From Chloroflexota bacterium (lineage in GTDB: Bacteria; Chloroflexota; Anaerolineae; Caldilineales; Caldilineaceae), in contig QEUW01000022.1 of NCBI GenBank assembly GCA_003577005.1, positions 1 through 41,677 of the forward strand: a DNA stretch of 41,677 nucleotides. Direction: 5' to 3'. Under the pieces are notes generated by a model, which was not told where the DNA came from, did no database searches, and was given only the letters and a program-made list of their open reading frames with translations. Position 1 is the first letter of the stretch. The number at the start of each line of letters is the position of its first letter. This document shows, piece by piece, positions 31,921 to 40,551 of the stretch. The position numbers and the translations under genes are program-made.

Positions 31921-32706
31921 TCACCTTCGCTGCTCGCGCGGCAACCATGCCAGCGACGCATCGGTCTCTCCATCCGGCCGGTATTCGAGACCGATATGCC
32001 CTTCGTAACCGAGCCGTTCCAGCGCCGCAAAAATGGCCGGGTAGTTGATCTCACCCGTGCCGGGCTGGTGGCGGCCCGGCACATCCGAAATCTGGATATG
32101 GCCGATATACGGCCACAGCGCCGCCATTGTCTGGATCAGGTTGCCCTCGGTCATCTGGGCGTGGTAGACATCATACTGGAGCCGGACATGGGGATGACTG
32201 GCGCCGCGTACGATCTGCATAGCCGCGGCGGTCGATTGGACCAGGTAGCCGGGCATATCCGTGGCATTGAGCGGCTCGATAAGCAGTGTGACGCCCGCAG
32301 AGGCTGCCCGCGGCGCTGCCCATGCCAGATTTTCCAACGCACATTCGATCTGCGCGGCGAAATGAAGCCCCGGCAGCCGGTTACCCGCCATGACGTGAAT
32401 ACGTGGGCAGCCAAAGGCGGCGGCGTATTCGAGCGCCTCGTCCAGACTACGCCGGAAGAAATCGCGCCGAGCCGGGTTACCGAGTGTGCCACGCTCGCCC
32501 CCATGCAGGTCGCCGGGATTGATGTTGAAGAGCACGTTGCGCAGATTGTGTTCCGCCAGTTGGCGCTGGACCGCGGGTGCGCCGTATTCATAAGGAAAGA
32601 GAAATTCCACGGTCTCAAAACCGGCTGCCGTGGCGCGGGCGAACCGCTCTAGAAAGGGGACTTCGTTGTAGAGCATGGACAGATTTGGGGCAAAACGCAA
32701 AGGCAT
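31921..32706 (-). CDS. Hydroxypyruvate isomerase-like TIM-barrel protein
   Basis: A 261-residue xylose-isomerase-like barrel of the Hyi/OtnI family, isomerising hydroxypyruvate with tartronate semialdehyde, or 2-oxo-tetronates. It starts RFAPNLSMLYNEVPFLERF, has NINPGDLHGGERGT, the metal-binding glutamate in LLIEPLN (around residue 143), QYDVYHAQ, HIQISDVPGRHQPGTGEI and the last-strand GLEYRP, all family signatures. It is transcribed ahead of the Ldh2 gene, and together they could move a C3-C4 sugar acid into central metabolism. Confidence 0.88.
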   Translation of the reverse strand: MPLRFAPNLSMLYNEVPFLERFARATAAGFETVEFLFPYEYGAPAVQRQLAEHNLRNVLFNINPGDLHGGERGTLGNPARRDFFRRSLDEALEYAAAFGCPRIHVMAGNRLPGLHFAAQIECALENLAWAAPRAASAGVTLLIEPLNATDMPGYLVQSTAAAMQIVRGASHPHVRLQYDVYHAQMTEGNLIQTMAALWPYIGHIQISDVPGRHQPGTGEINYPAIFAALERLGYEGHIGLEYRPDGETDASLAWLPREQRR

Positions 32707-32711
32707 GACGG

Positions 32712-35423
32712 TTACTCCGTTTTGTCATCGGTCTTCAAGAGGTTTTCGATATCTTGGATCAGATTTTCGTGTTGGTCGATCCGTTGCCGCCAGTGGCGGG
32801 TCTCTTCATCACGCCGTTCAGCGGGCATTTGGGTATAGGCGTTGACAATCGCACGATGGAAGGCTACCTGTTCTAGATAGAGACGCCGTAACGGCTCGTG
32901 ACCGATCAAGGCAGCCCGTTCCTGCAATCGAGTGTAAGCCACCGTCAGCACCTCGGTTGCCCGGAGGTCGCGATTGGCGGCGAGCACCTGATAGCAGACC
33001 CAGAAAATACGGAACGGCTCCACGATACCGGCGGCGGTCAAGCGCGGCAAGTGCGGCAGGATCGCTTCGACGTAGCGTTGTGCTTGCTGGGGCTGCTCCT
33101 GGGCCAGGTGGACTGCGGCCAGCCCGGCCAGCGGCTCGAGTGTCTGGTCCGCCTGACCAAGCGCCTGGCGGAGGGCTAATGAGTCGGCAAAGAGATCGGC
33201 GGCCTCGGCCAGCCAGCCCAGGCCAGCCAGCGCGTGGCCGAGGCAAGTCTGGGCGTAGGCAATCACGGCTCGCTCGCCCAAAGCCTGGCCTATCTCGAGC
33301 GCCTGGCGGCAGTAGGCGGCTGCGGCCTCATTGTTATGTAGATGCGTGGCAAGCAGACCAAGATTGGCCAGGATCAGGCTTTCGTGGGGCCGGTCGCCAA
33401 TGGCGCGTTTTACGGCCAGCGCCTCTTCATAGTACAACTGTGCCTGCGCATAGTCACCCAGTTGGGTGTGGACGGCGCCTAGATTATTTAGCAGCCGGCC
33501 CATGGAACGGCGGTCGTTGAGCCCGCGGTAGTACTCCAGACACTCGCGAAAGATGGCGCTTGCGGTGAGGTACTCGCCCCTATAGAAGCACATGAGCGCC
33601 ATATTGTAACGCAGCTTGTAGACATTGCTCTGGTCGCCCAACTCTTGATAGAGGCGAAGCGCCTCTTCATAGTGACTCTGGCCGTTGGCATAGTCACTGC
33701 GGTAGAGTCGATTGGCTGCCAGCGAAAAGTGGCTCGCCGCCACAAGAGGAGTGGCCTGCGCGGCCAAGGCAGTGGCAAGCGCCGTGCTAAGTCGCCGTCC
33801 CGCTTCATCATATTCGCCGCGAAAAAAGTGGGCGCGCCCCCATTGGAGATAACCTCGCGCCTCGCTCTCGGCGTGGCGGCTGGCCTGGCCAAGCTGGATC
33901 GCTTCCTGTGCAAATTGGGCGGCTGCGTGATAGTTACCCTGTTCGTTGGCTGCTTCGGCCATTGCGCTTCGCAACCGACTTGCCACCCGTTGGGCGTGGC
34001 GCTGGTGCGGATGATTATGCTGGCCAGCCAGGGGCTGGATATGTTCGAACGCTCTCTCCAACATAGTCTGTAGTTCTTCGAGAGGCCCTCCCAGCAGATA
34101 GAAGGCCACGACCCCAGGTAGACTCTGCTCTAGCTCGTCAAGGGCCGGTTCGGTCGCCGCCCAGCGCCAAGCCAAACGGATGTTATCCCAATCCAGCCTG
34201 AGTCGCGCAAGCGCCTCCGTCGCCCGAGCTGTTCGTAGCGCCTGACCGTGGATGGCCGCCAGCTGTGTATAGTAGTGGCCGTGCTGTTTGTGCAGCGTCT
34301 GTGCAAGCGCCGGGTGCGCCATCAGTTTCTCAGCAGCAAACTGGCGGATGACGCTGTGGATCTGAAAGCGCGCGTCAGCGTCCGGCGTACCGGGTTCGGG
34401 CGGAGTGCGCGTCAGCAGTGATTTATCACAGAGTGTTGCAAGCAGTGCAGGGGTAGCGCCAGTCAACTCAGCAGCAGCGGACGCCGAAAACCCGTCGGCC
34501 AGGGTGATAAGTTGCTGTAACAGCCGTTGCTCCGGCCCGGCCAACAGCGCCCACGAATACTCGAAGGCCGCACGCAGCGTACGGTGACGTTCGGCCACAT
34601 TGGGCATATTGGTAGAGAGAAAATCCAGGTTTGTGCGCAGACCAGCGGCGATCTGTTGGCAGGCATAGGTGCGTACGGCGCTTGCAGCAAGTTGAATACC
34701 CAGCGGCAGACCTTGGAGTTGCCAGCAGATGTCGGCGATATGCGACCATTCGGCATCTGGGGAAAAACCAGGCTGGACTGCCTGCGCCGTGCGGGCAAAG
34801 AGTTCAAACGCCGGGGAGTGAACACCCGCCTTATCCCTCTCTGGGCTGCTGAGGCCCTCTAACACCACCAGATGTTCGCCGGCCACATTAAGGCGCTGGC
34901 GTGAGGTTGCCAGGATCATCGCACCGGGCGCGGCTTCAAGGAGCTCGACCAGCAACGCGGGTTCGGCTGCAAACGAGTCTACGCTGTCGAGCAACAACAA
35001 GAGCCGGCGCTGGCGGACAAAGTCGAGTAGTTGAGTTGCTGCGCCGCGTGTTGGGTCAAAGTCAAAACGAAGCACAGCGGCCAGCGCGCCGGCCAGTTGG
35101 GCAGGCTGATCCAAGCCGGCCAGTGGAACGAAGAAACAGCCATCAGGAAAGCGGAGCCGAACGGTTGGATCAGCCAGTGCATGTAGCGCTGCAACCAGCG
35201 CCAGGTGACTCTTGCCGACACCACCGATCCCCGTGATGGTCAGCAGCCGGCAGGTGGGGTCGCGCAGCCAGCCACAAATCGTCTGCACCTCTGCTTCACG
35301 CCCGATCAGTGGGGCCAATGGAGCAGGCAAGTTGTGGGGTGGCAACTGTGCTTCGGCGCCGGGTCTGGCAAGGCCGGGTTCACCACCCGCAGCCGGTATG
35401 TGAGCGTTGCGTTCGTGGGTCAT
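32712..35423 (-). CDS. NB-ARC/STAND ATPase with C-terminal TPR repeats
   Basis: A 903-residue protein. A Walker A GIGGVGKS (residues 65-72) follows LIGREAEVQTI, and a Walker B LLLLLDSVDSF follows at about residue 145; the winged-helix region (GFSASAAAELTG) follows. From about residue 400 onward there are TPR-like helices (YEEALRLYQELGDQSN, YYEEALAVKRAIGDRPHESL). This is the STAND signalling layout, as in the regulatory halves of AfsR/LuxR-type activators, but no DNA-binding or other effector domain is attached at either end. The open frame extends to 35525; ATG 35423 (MTHERNAHIP) has AGGA upstream. What it senses is unknown. The last residues are charged and predicted coiled coil. Confidence 0.82.
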   Translation of the reverse strand: MTHERNAHIPAAGGEPGLARPGAEAQLPPHNLPAPLAPLIGREAEVQTICGWLRDPTCRLLTITGIGGVGKSHLALVAALHALADPTVRLRFPDGCFFVPLAGLDQPAQLAGALAAVLRFDFDPTRGAATQLLDFVRQRRLLLLLDSVDSFAAEPALLVELLEAAPGAMILATSRQRLNVAGEHLVVLEGLSSPERDKAGVHSPAFELFARTAQAVQPGFSPDAEWSHIADICWQLQGLPLGIQLAASAVRTYACQQIAAGLRTNLDFLSTNMPNVAERHRTLRAAFEYSWALLAGPEQRLLQQLITLADGFSASAAAELTGATPALLATLCDKSLLTRTPPEPGTPDADARFQIHSVIRQFAAEKLMAHPALAQTLHKQHGHYYTQLAAIHGQALRTARATEALARLRLDWDNIRLAWRWAATEPALDELEQSLPGVVAFYLLGGPLEELQTMLERAFEHIQPLAGQHNHPHQRHAQRVASRLRSAMAEAANEQGNYHAAAQFAQEAIQLGQASRHAESEARGYLQWGRAHFFRGEYDEAGRRLSTALATALAAQATPLVAASHFSLAANRLYRSDYANGQSHYEEALRLYQELGDQSNVYKLRYNMALMCFYRGEYLTASAIFRECLEYYRGLNDRRSMGRLLNNLGAVHTQLGDYAQAQLYYEEALAVKRAIGDRPHESLILANLGLLATHLHNNEAAAAYCRQALEIGQALGERAVIAYAQTCLGHALAGLGWLAEAADLFADSLALRQALGQADQTLEPLAGLAAVHLAQEQPQQAQRYVEAILPHLPRLTAAGIVEPFRIFWVCYQVLAANRDLRATEVLTVAYTRLQERAALIGHEPLRRLYLEQVAFHRAIVNAYTQMPAERRDEETRHWRQRIDQHENLIQDIENLLKTDDKTE

Positions 35424-35594
35424 GAACGGATCTTCCTGTTGAGGCGTTTGGCTGCGCGGGTGAGATACTCGGGTGCGCTGAGCCTGGCTGCGATTGCAAC
35501 AAGGAGAGTCGCCCGTTTCACCCAATTACACTGTTGTCATCATAACGCGAAATGGGGAAAGTGCAAAACGGGGTGATACGATAGTCAGGAATTC

Positions 35595-36356
35595 TTAAGT
35601 CGTTGCGCGCTTCTGCCCGGTCTGTCCAAGAAGCGTCTGCACATTTGCCAGGTGGATACGCCGGCAATGGAGCGAATTGCGGTCAGCAGGCAAGAGGGAA
35701 TCGGCGACGCTCGCGCTTGTTTCCGCCTCATCCCCTCGTTGCGCCAGGGCAGGCACAACCCGGCGCAAGCTGTGCAAATAGGCTACATCGTTGGCAAGCC
35801 GGCGCATGACTTCGGCTCGCTCGCCGGCCTGAAGGCCGGTCTGTGGAATATAAAGCTGTATCTGGCGCTCTTTGACCAGGCGGGCCAGCAAACGCAACGT
35901 ATCGAGTTCTTCGCTGCCGTCGGAGGCCGGGGCGAGTTGGGGCAGGGTTGCATCGCTGCCAAACTGTCCGCCACAGAGGATGCCCAGCGCAGGCAAGTGG
36001 ACGATATTGCCCGACCGCTGCGAATAAATATCCAGCAGATGCTCGCCGATGCGAATGTGGGCCACGCCGCCCGCCGTCGTCTGCACTTGTGGCAGACCCG
36101 TTTCTTGTGGGGGGCCGGTGAAGAGTGCCGCAGTCTGTTCTGGCAGCCGGAAGCGCTGGCGAGCATCAGCCGGCGGGTCAATGAGGAGGAGTTGGTCGCC
36201 AGAGCCGGTGGCGAGAACGGCCAGCGGGGGGCGCCCCAGCACAAACAGGGTGTTGGCCGGGGGATCCCCCGCACTGTACAACTCAAGGTGCTCGTAGAGC
36301 TGAAGGATCCGCGCCGGCGTAGCAGTTGGATCGGTCAGGACGATGTTACCGTTCAT
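35595..36356 (-). CDS. Decayed metallo-beta-lactamase-like protein
   Basis: A 253-residue protein of unknown function. Its order of motifs follows an MBL fold: a strand and LLLIDPP (normally the vLIDtG strand), NIVHLPALGILCGGQFGSD (normally lPe-giLFtGD), and a final IYIPQTG with VAYLHSLRRVV (normally PGHG and a last helix). However, the HxHxDH metal motif and the other ligand histidines are absent, so it cannot be an ordinary metallohydrolase. The start codon overlaps the end of the preceding small gene by 11 bp, suggesting translational coupling. The fold assignment is my inference. Confidence 0.55.
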   Translation of the reverse strand: MNGNIVLTDPTATPARILQLYEHLELYSAGDPPANTLFVLGRPPLAVLATGSGDQLLLIDPPADARQRFRLPEQTAALFTGPPQETGLPQVQTTAGGVAHIRIGEHLLDIYSQRSGNIVHLPALGILCGGQFGSDATLPQLAPASDGSEELDTLRLLARLVKERQIQLYIPQTGLQAGERAEVMRRLANDVAYLHSLRRVVPALAQRGDEAETSASVADSLLPADRNSLHCRRIHLANVQTLLGQTGQKRATT

Positions 36357-36579
36357 CGTTCCTCGACTCGCTGGCGGCCAACGGCCCGGGGTCGCTTACG
36401 CCCAGTTCAACCAGCACCGGCGCAAGCTCCGCCGGCAGATCGGCGATGACCACACGACCATCGGGCAGAATGTAGATCTCGGTCTCGGTAGGCATAGCAG
36501 GCCAGCCGGCGCTCTCGGCTACAGAGGCATCTATCTCAGCGGTGGCTGGTGGTGATGTGGGTATCGCTTTCCTGCTCAT
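36346..36579 (-). CDS. Small ILPDGRV-type protein, second copy
   Basis: A 77-residue protein, of which residues 30-62 ([24 protein letters not shown]) repeat the pattern of the neighbouring DUF2997-like protein ([12 protein letters not shown]). It overlaps that gene by 44 bp and the next by 11 bp. An internal ATG at 36495 would remove the overlap but has no ribosome site. Function unknown; probably part of the same module. Confidence 0.6.
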   Translation of the reverse strand: MSRKAIPTSPPATAEIDASVAESAGWPAMPTETEIYILPDGRVVIADLPAELAPVLVELGVSDPGPLAASESRNDER

Positions 36580-36730
36580 AGTATTCGCCTGTGCGCTGCT
36601 CCACTTCTACTTGGCCCAACTGCTCCAACAGTGCGCTGATACTCTCGCACGCACTGCCTTTTACACCCTTGATGGTGTACTCGACTCGTCCATCCGGCAG
36701 AATCGTGATTTCGATCTCTTGCAGTTGCAT
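36536..36730 (-). CDS. DUF2997-like small protein
   Basis: A 64-residue protein with the DUF2997 pattern: [23 protein letters not shown] near the start, then a helix with [20 protein letters not shown]. In Cyanobacteria and plastid-related genomes DUF2997 genes lie next to a Ycf35 (DUF1257) gene, as here (59 bp apart). The role is unknown; the conserved single Cys follows the strand pair. Confidence 0.75.
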   Translation of the reverse strand: MQLQEIEITILPDGRVEYTIKGVKGSACESISALLEQLGQVEVEQRTGEYYEQESDTHITTSHR

Positions 36731-36789
36731 AGATAGCTCCTATTGAGGAGTGGAGAGTAGGGGATAGAGAAGTAGACGACAGGGCGCTC

Positions 36790-37164
36790 TTATCCCCACC
36801 TCCGTACTGTCATGCGGATCACGTTGTCTTTGCCGGTGCTCTCTTCCACCAGATTGAAGCCCGCCTTTTCAGTTTCGGCGAGCACCTTGTGGTAGGCGTA
36901 GCGCTGTTGCACCGGCGCCATGATCGTGCGGACCTGCGCCATCTGCATGTCATCGCCGATGATCTCATAGGCGCCTTCTCGACCCTCACGCAGACCAAAG
37001 GTGGCGCGCCGCTCGTTCACCAGGATCGGCACCTGGCCGCGAAAGCCGCCAAAGGGGTGGACATAGTGCGCCTGCTCCTGATAGGAGATCTTCAGGTCAT
37101 CCAGCGCCCGTTTGATCAGCGCCAGGTCGCGCAATTCGGTCTTGATCTGGACAAACTTGGACAT
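36790..37164 (-). CDS. DUF1257 (Ycf35-like) protein
   Basis: A 124-residue protein similar in layout to Ycf35 of algae and cyanobacteria: SKFVQIKTELRDLALIKRALDDL at the N-terminus and a C-terminal YAYHKVLAETEKAGFNLVEE segment. No function is established for the family. It is transcribed ahead of the DUF2997-like gene. The AAA ATPase that often accompanies this pair in other genomes is not next to it here. ATG follows AAAGGAAAG. Confidence 0.82.
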   Translation of the reverse strand: MSKFVQIKTELRDLALIKRALDDLKISYQEQAHYVHPFGGFRGQVPILVNERRATFGLREGREGAYEIIGDDMQMAQVRTIMAPVQQRYAYHKVLAETEKAGFNLVEESTGKDNVIRMTVRRWG

Positions 37165-37191
37165 AGGTGAGCTTTCCTTTCAGGCAGACGT

Positions 37192-37947
37192 TTACGCTGC
37201 CCGGATGCCAAAATGTTCCCAGAGGAGCAAGCTGTATTCTGTCTCGGCGATGGGATGCGTACGCTTCTCTCCGCGTTCGGTGACGGTCAATGCGGCAGGC
37301 GAGAGCGTGATCCGCCCGGTGGGTGTGGCAATGGTACAGACCGCCCGCTGGGTAAAGTGCGATGCCGGCGAGTGCGAATGATAGTGACACATTTCCGCGT
37401 ATTCGGCAAGTTGGCGCGGCTCCGTCGTAAAGGCGTATTGGGCGAGCCAGCCATCCTCCCCAGAACGCTGCAACTCGTATCCGCCCGGCACACCATTGCG
37501 CTGGATGACTCGATAACGCCCGCTCACATCTTCGACCTCGCCCGCCGGCAAGGGAATGGGCTGCCGCGCCGAGTCGCCAAAACCGACATCGACCAGGTAA
37601 TCCCGGTCCAGACGGACCATGAGCGCCATGTGGTCAAATTCGGGTCCAAACTCCTGCGTGCTGCCGTTGTAGACGCGTGCAGAAATGCGGGTTACTTGGT
37701 AACCGAGGTGTCTCAACAGCCAGGCAAAGGCCCCGTTCAACTCATAACAGTAGCCCCCGCGCCGCCCATGGACAACTTTCTCGACCAATCGCTGTTCGTC
37801 AAGCACGATCGGCTCACGCCAGATCACCGAGAGATTCTCAAACGGGATGTTCAGCAGATGCGCCTGTTGCAGACCGGCCAGCAGTTCGTAACCGGGGCTG
37901 GCCGCCGGACCGACCCCCAACCGGCCAAGATACGAATTCGTGTTCAT
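37192..37947 (-). CDS. Arylamine N-acetyltransferase
   Basis: Transfers an acetyl group from acetyl-CoA to arylamines or hydrazines. The Cys-His-Asp triad is present: Cys67 (RRGGYCYELN), His106 (FDHMAL) and Asp120 (VDVGFGD). It has 251 residues, a little shorter than the ~280 of E. coli-type NAT. Its start overlaps the serine hydrolase stop by 4 bp, so the pair is translationally coupled. Natural substrates in such bacteria are unknown. Confidence 0.93.
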   Translation of the reverse strand: MNTNSYLGRLGVGPAASPGYELLAGLQQAHLLNIPFENLSVIWREPIVLDEQRLVEKVVHGRRGGYCYELNGAFAWLLRHLGYQVTRISARVYNGSTQEFGPEFDHMALMVRLDRDYLVDVGFGDSARQPIPLPAGEVEDVSGRYRVIQRNGVPGGYELQRSGEDGWLAQYAFTTEPRQLAEYAEMCHYHSHSPASHFTQRAVCTIATPTGRITLSPAALTVTERGEKRTHPIAETEYSLLLWEHFGIRAA

Positions 37948-39095
37948 ACGCTTTGTGTATGATCGTCGAGATGCCCTCTGACCAGTTCGGCAACCAGGTA
38001 GGCCGTGCTTTGCTGGCCTGCCGGCACAGCGCGCATGTAGTTCTTGGTCAGGCCCAAAGCCAGTTTGCGTTCGGGGTCGGCAAAGCCAATCGACCCGCCG
38101 TTGCCCGCATGGCCGAACGCCCCGTCAGATCGACCTATGGTGGCATGGCCGCCCTTGTCCACATCGCCGCCAAGAAAATAGCCCAGCCCTTTGCGAATCG
38201 GCCCGCCCAACACCTTGTCGTTGGCGTCGGTCTGAAGCGCACGGATCAGCTCGACTCGCTCCGGCGACAAGATGCGGGCGCCATCCAGCGCGCCAAAACC
38301 GGCCAGCATGGCATAGTGGCGGGCGATGGCGCGAGCGGTCATGATGCCGCCACCCCCGGGGATCGACGCCCGGCGGAAGTCGGGGCGATTGACGACTTCG
38401 GCGGTTGTCACATGAGGAGGCGCAACGCGGCGGTTCAACCCACTGGCGCTCAAGGTGTTCTCCAGATGTTGCGGGTCCTGGCGTAGCGGGGCCACACGTG
38501 GCTCCACCGCATCGGGGATGCCAAGATAGAAATCGGTGATCCCCAGCGGCCGGCAAAGTTCATCCTGGGCAAACTGGGCCAGCGACCGGCCGCTGACTCG
38601 CTGCACGATCTCGCCGAGGATCCAGCCAAAGGTCCAGGCGTGATAGCCCGTCTTTGTGCCGGGTTCCCACAGCGGTTCGTGGGCGGCGATGGCGGCGCAC
38701 ATGGCATCCCAATCGGTCATCATTTCGGGCGTCACACCGTCCGGCATCTGGGGGATGCCGGCGCTGTGGGTGAGGGCGTGACGCACGGTAACGGACTCCT
38801 TACCGTTTGCGCCAAACTCGGGCCAGTAGGTTGCCACCGGTGTGTCATAATCGAGCAGACCCCGGTCCGCCAGAATGTGGATGCAGGTGGCAACAAATCC
38901 CTTGGTGGTTGACCACGAAGTAAAGAGGGTGTCGCCGTCTACCTTACGGCCTGTGGCCTCATCCGCAACTCCGGCCCAGGCATCGACGACTTGCTCGCCA
39001 CCTATGTAGACTGCGACCTGGAGGCCGATTTCCTCACCCGACGCCACTCGCTCGTCGAGCAAGTGTTGGACCCGCTCATTCAACCCGTTTGTCAT
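37944..39095 (-). CDS. Serine hydrolase, beta-lactamase/EstB-type family
   Basis: A 383-residue class C-like serine hydrolase. The nucleophile motif is Ser62-T-T-Lys65 (SWSTTKGF), the tyrosine motif is Tyr151-H-A (the usual third residue is N or S), and the HSAGIP and GHAGNGGSIGF blocks are conserved. There is no signal peptide, so it is probably a cytoplasmic esterase or peptidase rather than a beta-lactamase. It is the first gene of a two-gene unit with the acetyltransferase. Confidence 0.88.
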   Translation of the reverse strand: MTNGLNERVQHLLDERVASGEEIGLQVAVYIGGEQVVDAWAGVADEATGRKVDGDTLFTSWSTTKGFVATCIHILADRGLLDYDTPVATYWPEFGANGKESVTVRHALTHSAGIPQMPDGVTPEMMTDWDAMCAAIAAHEPLWEPGTKTGYHAWTFGWILGEIVQRVSGRSLAQFAQDELCRPLGITDFYLGIPDAVEPRVAPLRQDPQHLENTLSASGLNRRVAPPHVTTAEVVNRPDFRRASIPGGGGIMTARAIARHYAMLAGFGALDGARILSPERVELIRALQTDANDKVLGGPIRKGLGYFLGGDVDKGGHATIGRSDGAFGHAGNGGSIGFADPERKLALGLTKNYMRAVPAGQQSTAYLVAELVRGHLDDHTQSV

Positions 39096-39221
39096 CGCCA
39101 GGACTCCGCACTGATGATTGGCTGTGGCTTGCGTGATACGTTATGAAGATATTCGACAAGGCGAATCATACGAAAAAGCCTCGTCCTGTTCATGATACCA
39201 TAGATGCGCTACAGTTGAGAA

Positions 39222-40442
39222 TTACCCCTGATACGCCCGGTCCAGCACCTCCATCGTATGCCAGATCGGCAGCGGCTTACCCAGCGCCTGGAGGTGGGTC
39301 TGGATCTGCGTCATACAGCCGATGTTGCCGGTGACGACAGCCTGGGCGCCCGTCGTGAGGATAGTGCGCGCCTTGCGTTCGCCGATCTGCCGAGCCAGGT
39401 CGGGCTGTTCCAAATTGTAAGTGCCAGCCGAGCCGCAACAGAGTTCGCCCTCTGGAATCTCCACCAGCCGGACGTTGGGGATCGTGCGCAACAGCGCCCG
39501 CGGTTGGGCTGTTATCCGTTGCGCATGAGCCAGGTGGCAGGCGGGCGGGGTAATCAAACCAAGCTCGTGCAAGAATACGGTGACATCCTTTACAGTCTTG
39601 GCAAAGGCTCTGGCCCGCTCTTCCTCCGGCTCGCCGGCAAAGAGCAGCCCGTATTCATGGATGCCCGACCCGCAACCCGCCGCGTTGGTCAGGATCGCAT
39701 CTACATCGCTTGGGAAAGCGCCCAGGTTGCGGCGGGCCAACAGCCGGGCCTGGCGCGCCTCGCCTGTGTGCATGGCGAGCGAACCGCAACAGCCCTGCCC
39801 GCGCGGGATCACTACCTCGACCCCGTTTTGGGCCAACACGCGCAGCGTCGCCCAGTTGATCGACGGCGCTAACACCTGCTGGACACAGCCAGCCAACAGC
39901 GCCACCCGCGCCCGCCGCTGGCCCACGGCAGCGTAGACCTCCGGCAGCGGCTGGGCGGCGGGCAACGCATCGGGCAGCAGGTCAAGCATAGCGGCAAAGG
40001 GCCGGGGCAAGAGCCGCTTGAACGGCTGCGCCAGCCGTCCCATCGCAGCGGCCAGACGGAAGCGCCCCGGATAAGGCAGCGTCTCGCGCACAAGCAGGCG
40101 GGTGATACGGTCCAGCGGCGCCCGTGTTCGTTTTTCTTCGGCGCGCGCTCGAAACGGCGCCAACAACTCGCCGTACTCCACGCCGGAAGGACAGGCCGTT
40201 ACACAGGCCATACAGCCCAGACAGCGGTCGATGTACGGCAGCATATTTTCTAACGGCAGGGCCCCTTCAAGATTCTCCTTCATGAGAAAAATCCGGCCAC
40301 GCGGCGAGTCCATCTCCTCTTCCAGCACCTTGTAGGTGGGGCAGGCAGAGAGACAGAAACCACAGTGGACACAAGTCTCTACGGCGTGTGCCATAGCCGG
40401 GGCTTGGGGGCCGAGGGTATCGATGGGAATAGCGTGTTGCAT
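39222..40442 (-). CDS. glcF: Glycolate oxidase iron-sulfur subunit
   Basis: The electron-transfer subunit of glycolate oxidase (glycolate to glyoxylate), at the inner face of the membrane. Two 4Fe-4S sites are seen: Cys24/27/30/34 ([12 protein letters not shown]) and Cys74/77/80/84 ([12 protein letters not shown]). Two CCG domains follow ([11 protein letters not shown] and [12 protein letters not shown]). Its 406 residues match GlcF. It lies behind glcE with a 109-bp gap that contains an inverted repeat. A related (S)-2-hydroxyacid or lactate oxidase subunit is possible, but the pairing with GlcE favours glycolate. Confidence 0.93.
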   Translation of the reverse strand: MQHAIPIDTLGPQAPAMAHAVETCVHCGFCLSACPTYKVLEEEMDSPRGRIFLMKENLEGALPLENMLPYIDRCLGCMACVTACPSGVEYGELLAPFRARAEEKRTRAPLDRITRLLVRETLPYPGRFRLAAAMGRLAQPFKRLLPRPFAAMLDLLPDALPAAQPLPEVYAAVGQRRARVALLAGCVQQVLAPSINWATLRVLAQNGVEVVIPRGQGCCGSLAMHTGEARQARLLARRNLGAFPSDVDAILTNAAGCGSGIHEYGLLFAGEPEEERARAFAKTVKDVTVFLHELGLITPPACHLAHAQRITAQPRALLRTIPNVRLVEIPEGELCCGSAGTYNLEQPDLARQIGERKARTILTTGAQAVVTGNIGCMTQIQTHLQALGKPLPIWHTMEVLDRAYQG

Positions 40443-40465
40443 AATTTTTGGTAAAAATTAGTAAT

Positions 40466-40547
40466 AAGTAATCGGTAAGTGGTGATTGTGCGAGCGTCGA
40501 TGGCGTATGTGCCATTTACAATTACAACTGACCTGTTACCGATTTAT
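40466..40547. repeat. Inverted repeat with AATCGGTAA units
   Basis: AATCGGTAA (40470-40478) is complementary to 40536-40544. The unit AAGTAATCGGTAA is shared with 11700-11712, and ATTTACAATTACAA in the loop resembles the other intergenic repeats. It lies between glcE and glcF. Confidence 0.6.
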
Positions 40548-40551
40548 CGTT

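Noticed and set aside
35652..36449. Plus-strand open frame of 265 codons
   Set aside because: Opposes the MBL-like gene and the small ILPDGRV gene; the minus-strand reading has motifs and overlapping starts, the plus-strand reading has none.
37944..39095. Beta-lactamase conferring resistance
   Set aside because: No signal peptide and a YHA instead of YxN/YSN motif; EstB-type esterases share this fold, so a resistance call is not supported.
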